Below are positions 38,963-47,843 of a stretch of DNA of 64,000 bases, piece by piece (within the stretch, counting starts at the first letter, position 1; the number at the start of each line of letters is the position of its first letter). The stretch covers positions 1 to 64,000 of the forward strand of contig CAZIEW010000010.1 in NCBI GenBank assembly GCA_964538515.1, written 5' to 3'. This DNA is from CALBZH01 sp964538515. Lineage in GTDB: Bacteria; Desulfobacterota; Syntrophobacteria; Syntrophobacterales; Syntrophobacteraceae. Made by a program: the position numbers and the translations under genes. A model generated the notes under the pieces. The model saw only the letters and a list, made by a program, of their open reading frames with translations. It ran no database searches and was not told the origin of the DNA.

Positions 38963-39808
38963 ATGCATCGACACGTGAATCGGACTTGTATTTGCCTCGC
39001 TTTTGTTGCCGTCGCCCTGTGTTTGGGCTTTGGCCCCGCCTGGTCCGCGGGTGCGCTGGATGCGTTTTCGGGACTCGAGGGCGTCATCAACATCGCGGGC
39101 GGGACCGCACACGTTCCGGTCATGAACGACGCGGCCAAGAACATCATGACCGCAAACCCGAAGATCCGGATCACGGTCGAAGGCGGCGGCTCCGGCATCG
39201 GGGTCCAGAAAGTGGGGGAAGGGCTCGTCGAGATCGGCAACACGGGCCGCGCTCTGTCCGATGCCGAGGTAACCAAGTACGGCCTCAAGTCCTATGCGTT
39301 TGCCTTGGACGGCGTGGCGGTTGCCGTGCATCCGGCGAGCCCCGTGAAGGGTCTCACCGCCGAGCAGGTCCGCGACATCTTTGCCGGCAAGGTGAAGAAC
39401 TGGAAGGACGTTGGCGGAGAGGATGCAGCGATTCATCTTTTCACGCGGGACGAGGCCAGCGGAACGCGGGAGGTGTTCTGGGAGAAGCTCTTGAGCAAGG
39501 GCCCGATTGCCGCTGATGCCAACGTGGTGGCGTCGAACGGCGCCATGAAGACAGCCGTTGCCCAGGACAAGAGCGCCATAGGCTATGTGGGCATCGGCCA
39601 CGTGGATCAGTCGATCAAGGCCGTCATCCTGGACGGGGTTGCCGCCACCCAGGAAAACGCCATGAACGGGAGCTACCCCGTCGTCCGCAAGCTTTACATG
39701 AACACCAAGGGCGAGCCTTCGAAGCTGGTGAAGGCGTTCATCGACTACATCATGAGCCCGGAAGGGGCCGAGATCATCGCCAAGAGCGGCTATCTGCCTT
39801 TGAAGTGA
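38963..39808 (+). CDS. pstS: Phosphate ABC transporter substrate-binding protein PstS
   Basis: 281 residues with a signal peptide (ICLAFVAVALCLGFGPAWSA). The phosphate-binding loops are seen as VEGGGSGIG and FTRDEASGTREVFWEKLL, with the Ser-Gly-Thr loop contacting the anion. It is periplasmic and delivers phosphate to PstC/PstA. GGAGGAG lies before the ATG. It heads a run with pstC overlapping by 4 nt (GTGA). The short length matches the compact PstS type of anaerobes. No phoU follows. Confidence 0.88.
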   Translation: MHRHVNRTCICLAFVAVALCLGFGPAWSAGALDAFSGLEGVINIAGGTAHVPVMNDAAKNIMTANPKIRITVEGGGSGIGVQKVGEGLVEIGNTGRALSDAEVTKYGLKSYAFALDGVAVAVHPASPVKGLTAEQVRDIFAGKVKNWKDVGGEDAAIHLFTRDEASGTREVFWEKLLSKGPIAADANVVASNGAMKTAVAQDKSAIGYVGIGHVDQSIKAVILDGVAATQENAMNGSYPVVRKLYMNTKGEPSKLVKAFIDYIMSPEGAEIIAKSGYLPLK

Positions 39809-40671
39809 AGCCTTTGTCAACACCCAAATCTGAAACGTGGATCGAGCGTGTGCTCCTGATCGCCACAGCATTGTCCGCTGTGGCGATCGTATCCATCCTT
39901 GTTTTGCTCTCGGCCTTTTGCGTGCCCCTATTCACGACCCATCGGCTCGGTGATGTGCTCTCCTGGGTCTGGCAGCCCTTTGGCGGCAAGTTCGGAATCC
40001 TTCCGATGTGCGCGGGGTCGTTGGCCCTCTCCCTCGTTTCGCTGGCGATGGCCTTCCCGGTCGCTCTGGGTCTGTGTGGTTTGCTCACCGTCTACCCCCG
40101 TCACGCGCTGTCCCGGATCCTCGGAGGAGTGGTCCTCTTCATGACCGGAATCCCAACCGTCGTTTACGGCTTCGTTTCCGTCTTCCTGCTGGTCCCGAGA
40201 ATCCGCGACGGGTTTGGGGCCGGAACCGGATTCTCCTTGCTAGGCGCGTCTATTACGCTGAGCCTCCTCATCGTTCCGACCCTCGTTCTCGTGATGCAGG
40301 CGGGCTTGCAACGGATCGACCCCATGCTTCGCTTGAGCGCCGAAGCGTTGGGGCTTACCCCCATTCAACAGATGCGACATGTCTTTCTCCCCGCAGCCTC
40401 ACGAAGCATCGCCATCGCCGCCTTGCTCGGCTTCGGAAGGGCCGTCGGCGACACACTCATCTCCCTCATGCTCGCCGGCAACGCCGCCCAGGCTCCTCAT
40501 TCTTTCCTGGCGTCTTTTCGAACGCTTCCCGCTCAGATTTCACTCGTCGTGGCAACCGATAGCCAGAGCATGGCCTACCAGTCCGTCTTTGCCTCGGGGC
40601 TTATCCTGTTCGTGCTTACGGGCGGCATTAGCATGATCATCGGAGTACGGAGGGAACGGAATGGGAGGTGA
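39805..40671 (+). CDS. pstC: Phosphate ABC transporter permease PstC
   Basis: 288 residues with about six membrane helices and a BPD_transp_1 segment; the EAA-like loop reads LSAEALGLTPIQQMRHVFLP. FMTGIPTVVYGFVSVFLLVP matches the PstC pattern. The GTG start overlaps the pstS stop (GTGA), so the two are translationally coupled. It forms the membrane channel with PstA. Confidence 0.85.
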   Translation: MKPLSTPKSETWIERVLLIATALSAVAIVSILVLLSAFCVPLFTTHRLGDVLSWVWQPFGGKFGILPMCAGSLALSLVSLAMAFPVALGLCGLLTVYPRHALSRILGGVVLFMTGIPTVVYGFVSVFLLVPRIRDGFGAGTGFSLLGASITLSLLIVPTLVLVMQAGLQRIDPMLRLSAEALGLTPIQQMRHVFLPAASRSIAIAALLGFGRAVGDTLISLMLAGNAAQAPHSFLASFRTLPAQISLVVATDSQSMAYQSVFASGLILFVLTGGISMIIGVRRERNGR

Positions 40672-41554
40672 GCGCTCGATCGGAAGCCTCGACAGGCTTT
40701 ATTCCGCCCTGGCGTGGCTTTCCGGTCTGGCTGTGCTGACTGCGGTCTTCGTTCTGGTCGGCTTTCTCGTTGTGCGAGGACTCCCAAGCCTGAACGGCGG
40801 ACTCTTCTTTGGCGACACGCCCTGGTGGGACGCTCTCACCGGCAGCCGACCTGTCTTCGATGGCATCTGGCCGGCCATGGTCGGAACGGTCTCCCTCGTG
40901 ATTTTGTCCTGCGGCATGGCCATCCCCGTCGGGATCGCGAGCGGCATCTATCTTGCCGAATATGCTCCGGAGCGACTCCGCTCCTTTCTGGGGCTCATGG
41001 TGAATCTCCTTTCCGGGACCCCATCCATCATCATGGGCCTCTTCGGCTTCACGATGATTCTGGCGTTGAAGCGAGTCGTTCTGCCGCAGGCACAGACGGG
41101 GCTTCTGGTTGCAGCTGTTTGCATCGCGCTCCTGATTCTGCCATACGTGATCCGAACCACGGAATCCGCCCTCCTCGGGATTCCCGAGCAGTTCCGGCTC
41201 CTGGGTCCGAGCCTCGGCCTGACCCGCTGGCAGCATGTGAGCTGCATCCTGCTCCCGCTGGCGAGCCGGGGGATTCTGAGTGGGGCAATCCTTTCCGTGG
41301 GCCGTGCGGCGGAGGACACGGCGGTGATCCTGCTCACGGGCGTGGTGGCTCACGCCGGAATCCCGAGCAGTCTCCTGGACCGGTTCGAAGCCCTCCCTTT
41401 CCGCATCTACTACGTCGCGGCCGAGCACCGCAATGCGCTCGAGCTCGAGCGGGGCTTTGGAACAGCCCTCGTGCTGCTTTGCATCACGGGGGTGCTCGCG
41501 GCGCTTTCCGTTTGGTTTGAGCGGGCCCTGCACCGGCGCTGGAGAAGCCAATGA
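40661..41554 (+). CDS. pstA: Phosphate ABC transporter permease PstA
   Basis: 297 residues with six membrane helices. Family features are LLSGTPSIIMGLFGFTMILA and an EAA-like loop LLGPSLGLTRWQHVSCILLP. The ATG overlaps the pstC end by 11 nt and the stop overlaps the ATP-binding gene by 4 nt (ATGA). It pairs with PstC as the permease. Confidence 0.85.
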   Translation: MGGERSIGSLDRLYSALAWLSGLAVLTAVFVLVGFLVVRGLPSLNGGLFFGDTPWWDALTGSRPVFDGIWPAMVGTVSLVILSCGMAIPVGIASGIYLAEYAPERLRSFLGLMVNLLSGTPSIIMGLFGFTMILALKRVVLPQAQTGLLVAAVCIALLILPYVIRTTESALLGIPEQFRLLGPSLGLTRWQHVSCILLPLASRGILSGAILSVGRAAEDTAVILLTGVVAHAGIPSSLLDRFEALPFRIYYVAAEHRNALELERGFGTALVLLCITGVLAALSVWFERALHRRWRSQ

Positions 41555-42318
41555 CGCACGCTGCCGACCCGACAGTGGTCGTGAAGAATCTAGGCGTTTG
41601 GTTCAACGGACGGGAGGTGCTGCACGAGGTCGGGCTCGCTCTGTGGCCGGGACGGTTGACCGTTCTGGTCGGGCCGTCGGGATCGGGAAAGTCGACGCTG
41701 CTCCGCGCGGTCAACCGGTTGAACGAGGTGTTCCCCGCCTGCAGGACGCGGGGAAGCGTCTCCGTCCGCTTGGGCGGCTCGCCTCACGAGATCTACGAGG
41801 ATACCGTTCCCCTTTCGGACCTGCGGCGAAGGGTGGGGATGGTTTTTCAGACCCCGACGGTGCTTCCCGCATCCATCGCCAAGAATCTCTCCATGCCCCT
41901 CCGCGTGACGCTGGGCTTGAAAGGCAGGGACGTCGAGGAGCGCAGCCGCTGGGCTCTTGGCGAAGTCTCCCTCTGGGAGGAAGTCAAGGACCGTCTTCAC
42001 CATGACGCGACGACGCTTTCGGGGGGGCAGCAGCAGCGGCTGTGCCTGGCCCGGATCCTGGCCCTGGGGCCGGAGATTCTGCTGCTGGATGAACCGACCG
42101 CATCCCTCGATTTCAGGGCGGCTGCCCGCATCGAGCAATTGCTCCTGGAGCTCAAGCAGCGCTACACCATCCTCATGGTCTCCCACAGTCTGCGCCAGGC
42201 CCAACGGCTCGCCGATCAGCTCCTGGTGCTTCGAGACGGCTCGATCAGCCTGAAGATGGACGAGAAGCAGCTCAACGCCCCCGATGCCCTTCAGCGCGTG
42301 ATCGAAGAAGCCTTCTGA
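41551..42318 (+). CDS. pstB: Phosphate ABC transporter ATP-binding protein PstB
   Basis: 255 residues. Walker A GPSGSGKST followed by LLRAVNRLNE, the PstB-like continuation; Q-loop in VGMVFQTPTVLP; signature LSGGQQQRLCLARIL; Walker B ILLLDEPTASLD; switch His in VSHSL. It powers phosphate import by PstSCA. It overlaps pstA by 4 nt and ends just before a terminator-like hairpin, after which a secreted nucleotidase gene follows on the same strand. Confidence 0.85.
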   Translation: MTHAADPTVVVKNLGVWFNGREVLHEVGLALWPGRLTVLVGPSGSGKSTLLRAVNRLNEVFPACRTRGSVSVRLGGSPHEIYEDTVPLSDLRRRVGMVFQTPTVLPASIAKNLSMPLRVTLGLKGRDVEERSRWALGEVSLWEEVKDRLHHDATTLSGGQQQRLCLARILALGPEILLLDEPTASLDFRAAARIEQLLLELKQRYTILMVSHSLRQAQRLADQLLVLRDGSISLKMDEKQLNAPDALQRVIEEAF

Positions 42319-42413
42319 TGGACCTGGTCATCTCCGGGTAGCCTCGTTTGCGGGAATACGGTATGGTTGAGGCAGAATCCGTGAGGCTCCCGCGCGGAGC
42401 CCAGAGTATCCGG

Positions 42414-42439
42414 AGCGCGATCCTTCGCGCTTCCTTTTG
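42414..42439 (+). terminator. Hairpin with T-rich tail after pstB
   Basis: AGCGCGA-TCCT-TCGCGCT stem with 7-bp perfect arms followed by TCCTTTT. It may end the pst transcript or attenuate it before the nucleotidase gene. Confidence 0.45.
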
Positions 42440-42474
42440 GATTGCACCGCCTTTCCACAACCAGGGAGCTTTCC

Positions 42475-44010
42475 ATGAAATCGATCCGTGCAGCTGTCCT
42501 GACGCTTTTCGTGCTGCTCGTCGCAACGGGCATGGCCTTGGCCGCCCCGGTGACGATCCGTATCCTCCACGTCAACGATTTTCACGGTTTTGCCGAGCCC
42601 TACACCCCCTTGGGCGGCGACAAGCCTCTGGGCGGTGTCGCGTGGCTGGCGTCGAAGGTCAATCAGCTGCGCGCCGAGAAACCGTCCCTGCTGCTGGCGG
42701 CCGGAGACATGATTCAGGGGAGCAACTGGGCCAATCTCTCCCAGGGGGCGTCCGTGATCGAGCTGATGAATCTCATGAGGTTCGATGCTGAAACGGTTGG
42801 AAACCACGAATTCGACTTTGGCCGGGAAGTTTTGAAACAGCGGATCGCGGAAGCACGGTTCCCGGTTTTGGGGGCAAACGTCGAGGGCATTTCCTCCATC
42901 TCGCCATACGTCATCCGGGAAGTGGCGGGCGTGAAGGTCGCGATCGTCGGCGTCGTAACAGGCGACACCCCGGTTTCGACGCATCCGAAAAACGTCACTG
43001 GGCTCAAGTTCAGTCCGCCGGAGGCCACTTTGGCCTATCTGGTTCCCGCGCTCAGAAGACAGGCGGACGTCGTGATCGCCCTCACCCATATCGGACATCC
43101 TGAAGACCGACAGTTGGCGGAAAGGATTCCGGGGATCGACCTCATTGTGGGCGGTCATTCGCACACCCGCGTGGAGAGCCCGGTCAGGATCGGCTCGAGC
43201 GCCGTGGTGCAGGCCTGGGAGCATGGGAAGGCCCTCGGAGTGGTCGATCTGACCGTGGACGACGGCAAAGTGATCGCGATCGAAGGGCGGCTGGAAGACA
43301 TCCGCCCGAACAAGGGCAGGCCCGACCGGCCCGTGGCGACGCTGGTCAAGAAATATCGAAAGCAGGTGGACAAGGTCCTGGAAGGGGAAGTCGGTGTTGC
43401 CGCCGTCCCTTTGGATGGTGAGAACGTGCGCAAGCGGGAGACCAATCTTGGCAACCTGGTGGCGGACATCATGCGGTCGGCTTCGGGAGCGGACGCGGCA
43501 CTGATCAACGGAGGCGGAATCCGGGCGAGCATTCCGAAAGGCCGGATCCAAGTGAAGCACATTTACACGACGCTTCCCTTCGACAATTACATCGTGGCGG
43601 TTCGGTTGACAGGCGCACAGATCCGGGAAGCCCTCGAGCATGGCGTGGCCAAGGTCGAGGAGAAGGCGGGGGCCTTTCCGCAGGTTTCGGGGATTGTCTT
43701 CAGTTACGATCCCTCCGCGCCTCCGGGATCGCGGGTCAAAGCAGTTTCCATCGGCGGCAAGCCGCTCGATCTCAGCAACGAATATACCGTTGCCACCAAC
43801 GATTTTCTCGCGGCAGGCGGGGACGGCTACAAAGCCTTTGGCGATGCCATCAAGAGCTCCCCAAGCTATGCCGTCGTCGGCGGGATGATGAAGGGCGAGA
43901 AGCTCGTCTACAGTGATGCAGGCCGGTGGCTGCGTGATGTCGTCATCGACGCGTTGAAGCAAAAGACCGTCTCCCCCGCCGTCGAGGGCCGGATCACCGA
44001 GGTCCGCTGA
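42475..44010 (+). CDS. Secreted 5'-nucleotidase (UshA/CpdB-type metallophosphoesterase)
   Basis: About 511 residues with a signal peptide (AAVLTLFVLLVATGMALA). The metallophosphoesterase core has LHVNDFHG, AAGDMIQGS, VGNHEFDFG, IVGVVTGDTP and VGGHSHTR, i.e. all five metal-ligand motifs. The C-terminal nucleotidase domain has GNLVADIMRSA, INGGGIRASIP and TTLPFDNYIVAVRLTG, the nucleotide-binding part. It would free phosphate (and nucleosides) from nucleotides in the periplasm. Its place after pstSCAB suits phosphate scavenging. GGGAG precedes the ATG. The stop overlaps the next small gene (TGATG). Confidence 0.88.
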   Translation: MKSIRAAVLTLFVLLVATGMALAAPVTIRILHVNDFHGFAEPYTPLGGDKPLGGVAWLASKVNQLRAEKPSLLLAAGDMIQGSNWANLSQGASVIELMNLMRFDAETVGNHEFDFGREVLKQRIAEARFPVLGANVEGISSISPYVIREVAGVKVAIVGVVTGDTPVSTHPKNVTGLKFSPPEATLAYLVPALRRQADVVIALTHIGHPEDRQLAERIPGIDLIVGGHSHTRVESPVRIGSSAVVQAWEHGKALGVVDLTVDDGKVIAIEGRLEDIRPNKGRPDRPVATLVKKYRKQVDKVLEGEVGVAAVPLDGENVRKRETNLGNLVADIMRSASGADAALINGGGIRASIPKGRIQVKHIYTTLPFDNYIVAVRLTGAQIREALEHGVAKVEEKAGAFPQVSGIVFSYDPSAPPGSRVKAVSIGGKPLDLSNEYTVATNDFLAAGGDGYKAFGDAIKSSPSYAVVGGMMKGEKLVYSDAGRWLRDVVIDALKQKTVSPAVEGRITEVR

Positions 44011-44192
44011 TGCGGGTGTACGTCAATGACCAGCCGGTCGACCTCGTTCCCGGCATGACCGTTCGTCATGCACTCGTCGCCGCCGGGCGCCTGGACGACA
44101 TCCGCGCCGGGAAGCGCGTCTTCGACGAATGGGGGAACGAGGTCGGCCTGGACGGAGCGCTTTCCGACGGGGCTCGGATCTTCGTGCGCTGA
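44010..44192 (+). CDS. Small beta-grasp-like protein coupled to the 5'-nucleotidase
   Basis: 60 residues, MRVYVNDQPVDLVPGMTVRH then a short helix and IFVR at the end, a pattern like ubiquitin-like/ThiS or 2Fe-2S ferredoxin beta-grasp folds, but without the Cys cluster and without a C-terminal Gly-Gly. The ATG overlaps the nucleotidase stop by 1 nt, so it is translated with it. Function unknown; no signal peptide. Confidence 0.55.
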   Translation: MRVYVNDQPVDLVPGMTVRHALVAAGRLDDIRAGKRVFDEWGNEVGLDGALSDGARIFVR

Positions 44193-44205
44193 CGGAGCCG
44201 ACTGA

Positions 44206-45336
44206 TCATTCGAGGACGTGGATGTTCTTTTTGGCGCAGATCGCCTTGAGCTCCCTCGGCCAGACCGAAACGCTCACTTCTCCGATGTGAGCCGTGCGCA
44301 GCAGGTACATGAAGGTCCTGGACTCCCCGATGCCCCCTCCGATGCTGAGCGGAATTCGGTCGTTGAGGATCGCCTGGTGGTAAGGGAGTGCCAACAGATC
44401 CTCCTGCCCCGACATCTTGAGCTGAATTCTGAGGGTTTCCTTGGTCACGCGAATGCCCATCGACGTGAGCTCGTGGCGCCGTTTCGTCACGGGATTCCAC
44501 ACCAGGATGTCCCCGTTCAGTCCGTGGTACTGCTCCCCGTTCCGGACGATGGTTTCAGTCGCCCAGTCATCGTAATCCGCCGCGCGCATCTCGTGCGGGT
44601 AACCGTCTCTGAGCGGCCAGCCGATGCCGACGATGAAGACCGCCGGGGCTTGCTCCAGGAGAATCCGGGTCTCCCGCTCTTTGCGCGGCAAATCCGGGTA
44701 GCGGTCAAGGATCTCCTCGGCGTGGAGGAAGACGAGCTCATCGGGAAAATCCGGATATCTGGATGTCTTGAGCTGAGGAAACATCTCCTGGACCATGCGG
44801 CCGGCTCCCCGGATGACCTTCCAGATTCGGGTGACGACATCCTTGAGAAAATCAAGCGTCCTCTGCTCCGGGGTGATCGCGAGCTCCCAGTCCCACTGGT
44901 CCACGTAGGCGCTGTGATCATGGTCGAGGAAGTAGTCCTTGCGAACGGCCCGCATGTCCGTGCAGATGCCTTCCCCTGCTTTACAGCCGAACTGCTGGAG
45001 GGCCATCCGTTTCCATTTCGTGGCGGCTTGAACCACCTGGGCCTGCAGCGGACTTTCGAGTCCGAGCCCGCACAGGAAGTCGATCGGCGTCCGTGATCCG
45101 TCACGATCGAGGGTGTCGTTCACCCCGCTGCTCTTTTCGACGATGAGCGGCACCTGCACCATCTGCAGGTTGAGCGCTTCGCACAGGTTGGATTCGATGG
45201 CTTGCTTGATGGCGAAAACGGCCTTCATCCGCTCCATGGGCGTGAGAAGGGGCTCGTAGTCCTCGGGAAGCTCGTTTGCCAGATCCACGTAGTTGCCGAT
45301 GCCCGGCCCCGCCAGGTCCGCTTTCTTGTCCGTCAT
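44206..45336 (-). CDS. asnA: Aspartate-ammonia ligase (asparagine synthetase A)
   Basis: 376 residues, about 40 more than the classical enzyme, mainly as an N-terminal extension of about 30 residues. AsnA is related to class II aminoacyl-tRNA synthetases and makes asparagine from aspartate, ammonia and ATP. Visible features are SSGVNDTLDRDG near residue 70, VVQAATKWKRMAL, DQWDWE and near the end LSIGGGIGESRTFMYLL, the motif-3-like ATP site. It is convergent with the small beta-grasp gene, 13 nt apart. It lies about 140 nt downstream of a glutamine-synthetase homologue on the same strand, so a common nitrogen role is possible. Confidence 0.88.
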   Translation of the reverse strand: MTDKKADLAGPGIGNYVDLANELPEDYEPLLTPMERMKAVFAIKQAIESNLCEALNLQMVQVPLIVEKSSGVNDTLDRDGSRTPIDFLCGLGLESPLQAQVVQAATKWKRMALQQFGCKAGEGICTDMRAVRKDYFLDHDHSAYVDQWDWELAITPEQRTLDFLKDVVTRIWKVIRGAGRMVQEMFPQLKTSRYPDFPDELVFLHAEEILDRYPDLPRKERETRILLEQAPAVFIVGIGWPLRDGYPHEMRAADYDDWATETIVRNGEQYHGLNGDILVWNPVTKRRHELTSMGIRVTKETLRIQLKMSGQEDLLALPYHQAILNDRIPLSIGGGIGESRTFMYLLRTAHIGEVSVSVWPRELKAICAKKNIHVLE

Positions 45337-45474
45337 GCGATGTCCTCGTTTGATGGGTTCATGTCTGTTTGAGATTCAGCACTCTCGCGTTGTCACGGAG
45401 GATGCGCTCTGCCGCGTGGCCCTCTTCCCGTGGACAGCAAGGAGCGACATCGGGACTTCCTGATTCCGACCAAA

Positions 45475-46836
45475 TCAATAGCGATCCAGGAGGAGGCCGA
45501 CTTCGTCCTCCAGCGTCCAATCCTTCATGGCTTCCCATTCGGCCTGTCGCACGGCCAGGAATGCCCGGCTGAGGTCCGCCCCGAGAGCATCCAGCAGGAC
45601 GCTGTCCTTTCGAAGCCAATCCAGGGAATCGCCAAGGCGCGTGGGGAGTGCATCGATTCCAAGGGTCGTGCGCTCCGATTCAGGGATGGCACCGGGATCC
45701 ACCGAAACGGGATCGGGCGGTTGGAGCCCCTGCCGAATCCCGTCCAATCCGGCCGCGAGCACCGCCCCCAGAGCCAGGTAAGGATTGCTCGAGGCGTCCA
45801 CGGTCTTGATCTCCAGGTGCGTCGGACTGGGCGGCGCGGGATGGGTCGGTACCCGAACGGCGGCCTCGCGATTGTCGAAGCCCCAGCACCGGAAGGCGCC
45901 GCTCCAGCAATGCGGCCGCATGCGACGATAGGAATTGGTACTCGGCGTCGTGAGGGCCATGAGGGCAGGCAGGTGGCTGAGAATCCCCGCCGTGAAGCTT
46001 GCAGTGATTTCGGAAAGCCCCCCGGAGCTGTCCGGGATCACGTTGATGCCTTTTCGCCAGAGGCTGAGGTGGAGGTGGCAGCCGCTTCCCGCCTGGCTTT
46101 CAAAAGGCTTGGGCATGAAGGTGGCCCTGAGGCCGTGGTGCATGGCCACTGATTTCACGGTTTCTCTGAAGGCGATCTGCTGGTCTGCGGCGGAAAGGGG
46201 ATCGGTGTGCCGGATGGAGATCTCCTGCTGCCCCGGCCCCGATTCGGGGTAGTATTGCTCCACCATCATTCCCTGCGCCACCAGAGCGTCGGCCATGTCG
46301 TCGATGACCGCTCGGTGCAGATCCATCGCAGATGAGGCCGCGAACAGGGACCGATCCGCCGGAACGGGAGGAGGCGAGGAGGGGGCGCCGGTTTCTTGGG
46401 AGTCTGATAAGGGCCTCAGGAGGTAAAACTCGTTTTCGAATGCCGCCTGGATCTGAAGGTCCAACTGCGATGCGTCGGATATCATCCGTTTGAGGAATCC
46501 TCGAGGGCAGAAAGGCCAAGGTTTGCCGTCCCTCATCATATCGCCCATCACCCTGGCATGTCCGGGAGCATACGGGAGCATGACCAGCGTGTCGATATCC
46601 GGGACCAGCCGCACTTCCCCCACAGGCCCCAGCCCGCTTCCTTCCGACGGCGCGTCGAACATGACCGGAACAGCCTGCTGCGCCTCGGAAATCCCGACCC
46701 CATGCTCCCTGCAAGCAGAGTCGAATGCGCCGCGATGGACGGCCTTGGCACGGATGATGTTGGCGTTGTCGCACCAAACGATTCGAATGAACCGTAGGTT
46801 ATCTGAGGTCCGCAGAGTCTGGGCTTCCTCCTGCAT
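45475..46836 (-). CDS. Glutamine synthetase family protein (GS-like ligase)
   Basis: 453 residues with the GS N-terminal beta-grasp-type domain and catalytic domain: FENEFYLL (metal-binding Glu), ESGPGQQEISI, GSGCHLHLSL, STNSYRRM and AAVRVPTH (nucleotide site). The sequence is closer in style to gamma-glutamyl-amide synthetases and FluG-type GS-like enzymes than to GlnA: there is no adenylylation-site segment near the end and the first loop is short. It may join glutamate to an amine rather than ammonia. The start at 46836 is the first ATG of the frame, with AAGAGAC upstream. A short amidohydrolase-like C-terminal segment lies just after its stop (see findings). Confidence 0.8.
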   Translation of the reverse strand: MQEEAQTLRTSDNLRFIRIVWCDNANIIRAKAVHRGAFDSACREHGVGISEAQQAVPVMFDAPSEGSGLGPVGEVRLVPDIDTLVMLPYAPGHARVMGDMMRDGKPWPFCPRGFLKRMISDASQLDLQIQAAFENEFYLLRPLSDSQETGAPSSPPPVPADRSLFAASSAMDLHRAVIDDMADALVAQGMMVEQYYPESGPGQQEISIRHTDPLSAADQQIAFRETVKSVAMHHGLRATFMPKPFESQAGSGCHLHLSLWRKGINVIPDSSGGLSEITASFTAGILSHLPALMALTTPSTNSYRRMRPHCWSGAFRCWGFDNREAAVRVPTHPAPPSPTHLEIKTVDASSNPYLALGAVLAAGLDGIRQGLQPPDPVSVDPGAIPESERTTLGIDALPTRLGDSLDWLRKDSVLLDALGADLSRAFLAVRQAEWEAMKDWTLEDEVGLLLDRY

Positions 46837-47097
46837 GTCTCTTCCCCTCTGCTTTCAGATGATAGGTTCTCCGTCACCCCGCTGGGATGAGGGGACCGAT
46901 GAGCCAAGGTTGGGCTGCCGCGAAGATAGCAGGTCTGGCATTTCTGAGCAATGCGCTGCCCGGGCTTGTTGTGGCGCTCGCCCTTGAAATCTCCGCACTC
47001 CGTCTGTAGACTCAGAAACGATCAACTACTGAAACTGGCGACATCGCGCCAGCAGTGAGCAGCCGAGCACCGTTCAGGATCGTCATGGAGGATCAAC

Positions 47098-47733
47098 GTG
47101 AGTCGTGAAAAGTGGAGTTTTGATCAGCAAGCGGCTTCCTGGGACCAGAATCCCGGGCGGGTCAAGCTGGCGCATGATATCGCTCAGGCCATCTCCGAGG
47201 AGCGAATCCTGACTCCTGAGATGGATGTCCTTGAATTTGGCTGCGGCACGGGGCTGCTGACGGTCCTGTTGAGCCCTCATGTCCGCTCCGTCACCGGCGT
47301 CGACAGCTCTCAGGGAATGCTGGACGTCCTGAAAGGGAAGATGGAAGGGGAGGGCCTCACCAACATCCGAGCTCAATACCTGGACATTGAAAAGGGCGAT
47401 AGCATCGAGGGAGCCTATGATCTGGTTGTCTGCAGCATGACCCTCCATCACGTCAAGGAAACCAAGCCTCTTCTCGAGCTCTTCCACAAGATTACGGCGC
47501 CCCGAGGACATATCTGCCTTGCCGACCTCGATCCTGATGATGGTCAGTTTCATGGGGAAAATGACACCGTGTTTCACGCCGGATTCGATCGGGCGAGTTT
47601 GCGCGAGGCTTTGCAGCAGGTTGGGTTTGAGGATGTCCGTGCCCGCACGGCGGCTCAGGTCGTGAAACCGATCCCCGACGGGGGATCGCGGTCCTTTGGC
47701 ATCTTCCTGATGATCGGCCGGAAGAGAGGGTAG
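47098..47733 (+). CDS. Class I SAM-dependent methyltransferase
   Basis: 211 residues. Motif I is VLEFGCGTGLLTVLL (about residues 43-57), followed by VTGVDSSQGML (motif II-like Asp) and YDLVVCSMTLHHVKE (motif for substrate-adjacent strand), as in the UbiE/COQ5-like Methyltransf_11/25 group. A C-terminal part with FHAGFDRASLREALQQVGFE is typical of Methyltransf_11 proteins. The GTG at 47098 follows GGAGGA. The substrate is unknown. It stands alone, divergent from the GS-like gene. Confidence 0.85.
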   Translation: MSREKWSFDQQAASWDQNPGRVKLAHDIAQAISEERILTPEMDVLEFGCGTGLLTVLLSPHVRSVTGVDSSQGMLDVLKGKMEGEGLTNIRAQYLDIEKGDSIEGAYDLVVCSMTLHHVKETKPLLELFHKITAPRGHICLADLDPDDGQFHGENDTVFHAGFDRASLREALQQVGFEDVRARTAAQVVKPIPDGGSRSFGIFLMIGRKRG

Positions 47734-47843
47734 AGAGAAGGGATGGAATGCGCTTTTGGCCGAGGTGAATTTGTGAACGTCTCCTGCACACCGACGCCTA
47801 TCGGCTCGGCCTTGGCTCGGGCTGCAGCCCGAAGGCGTTGGCC

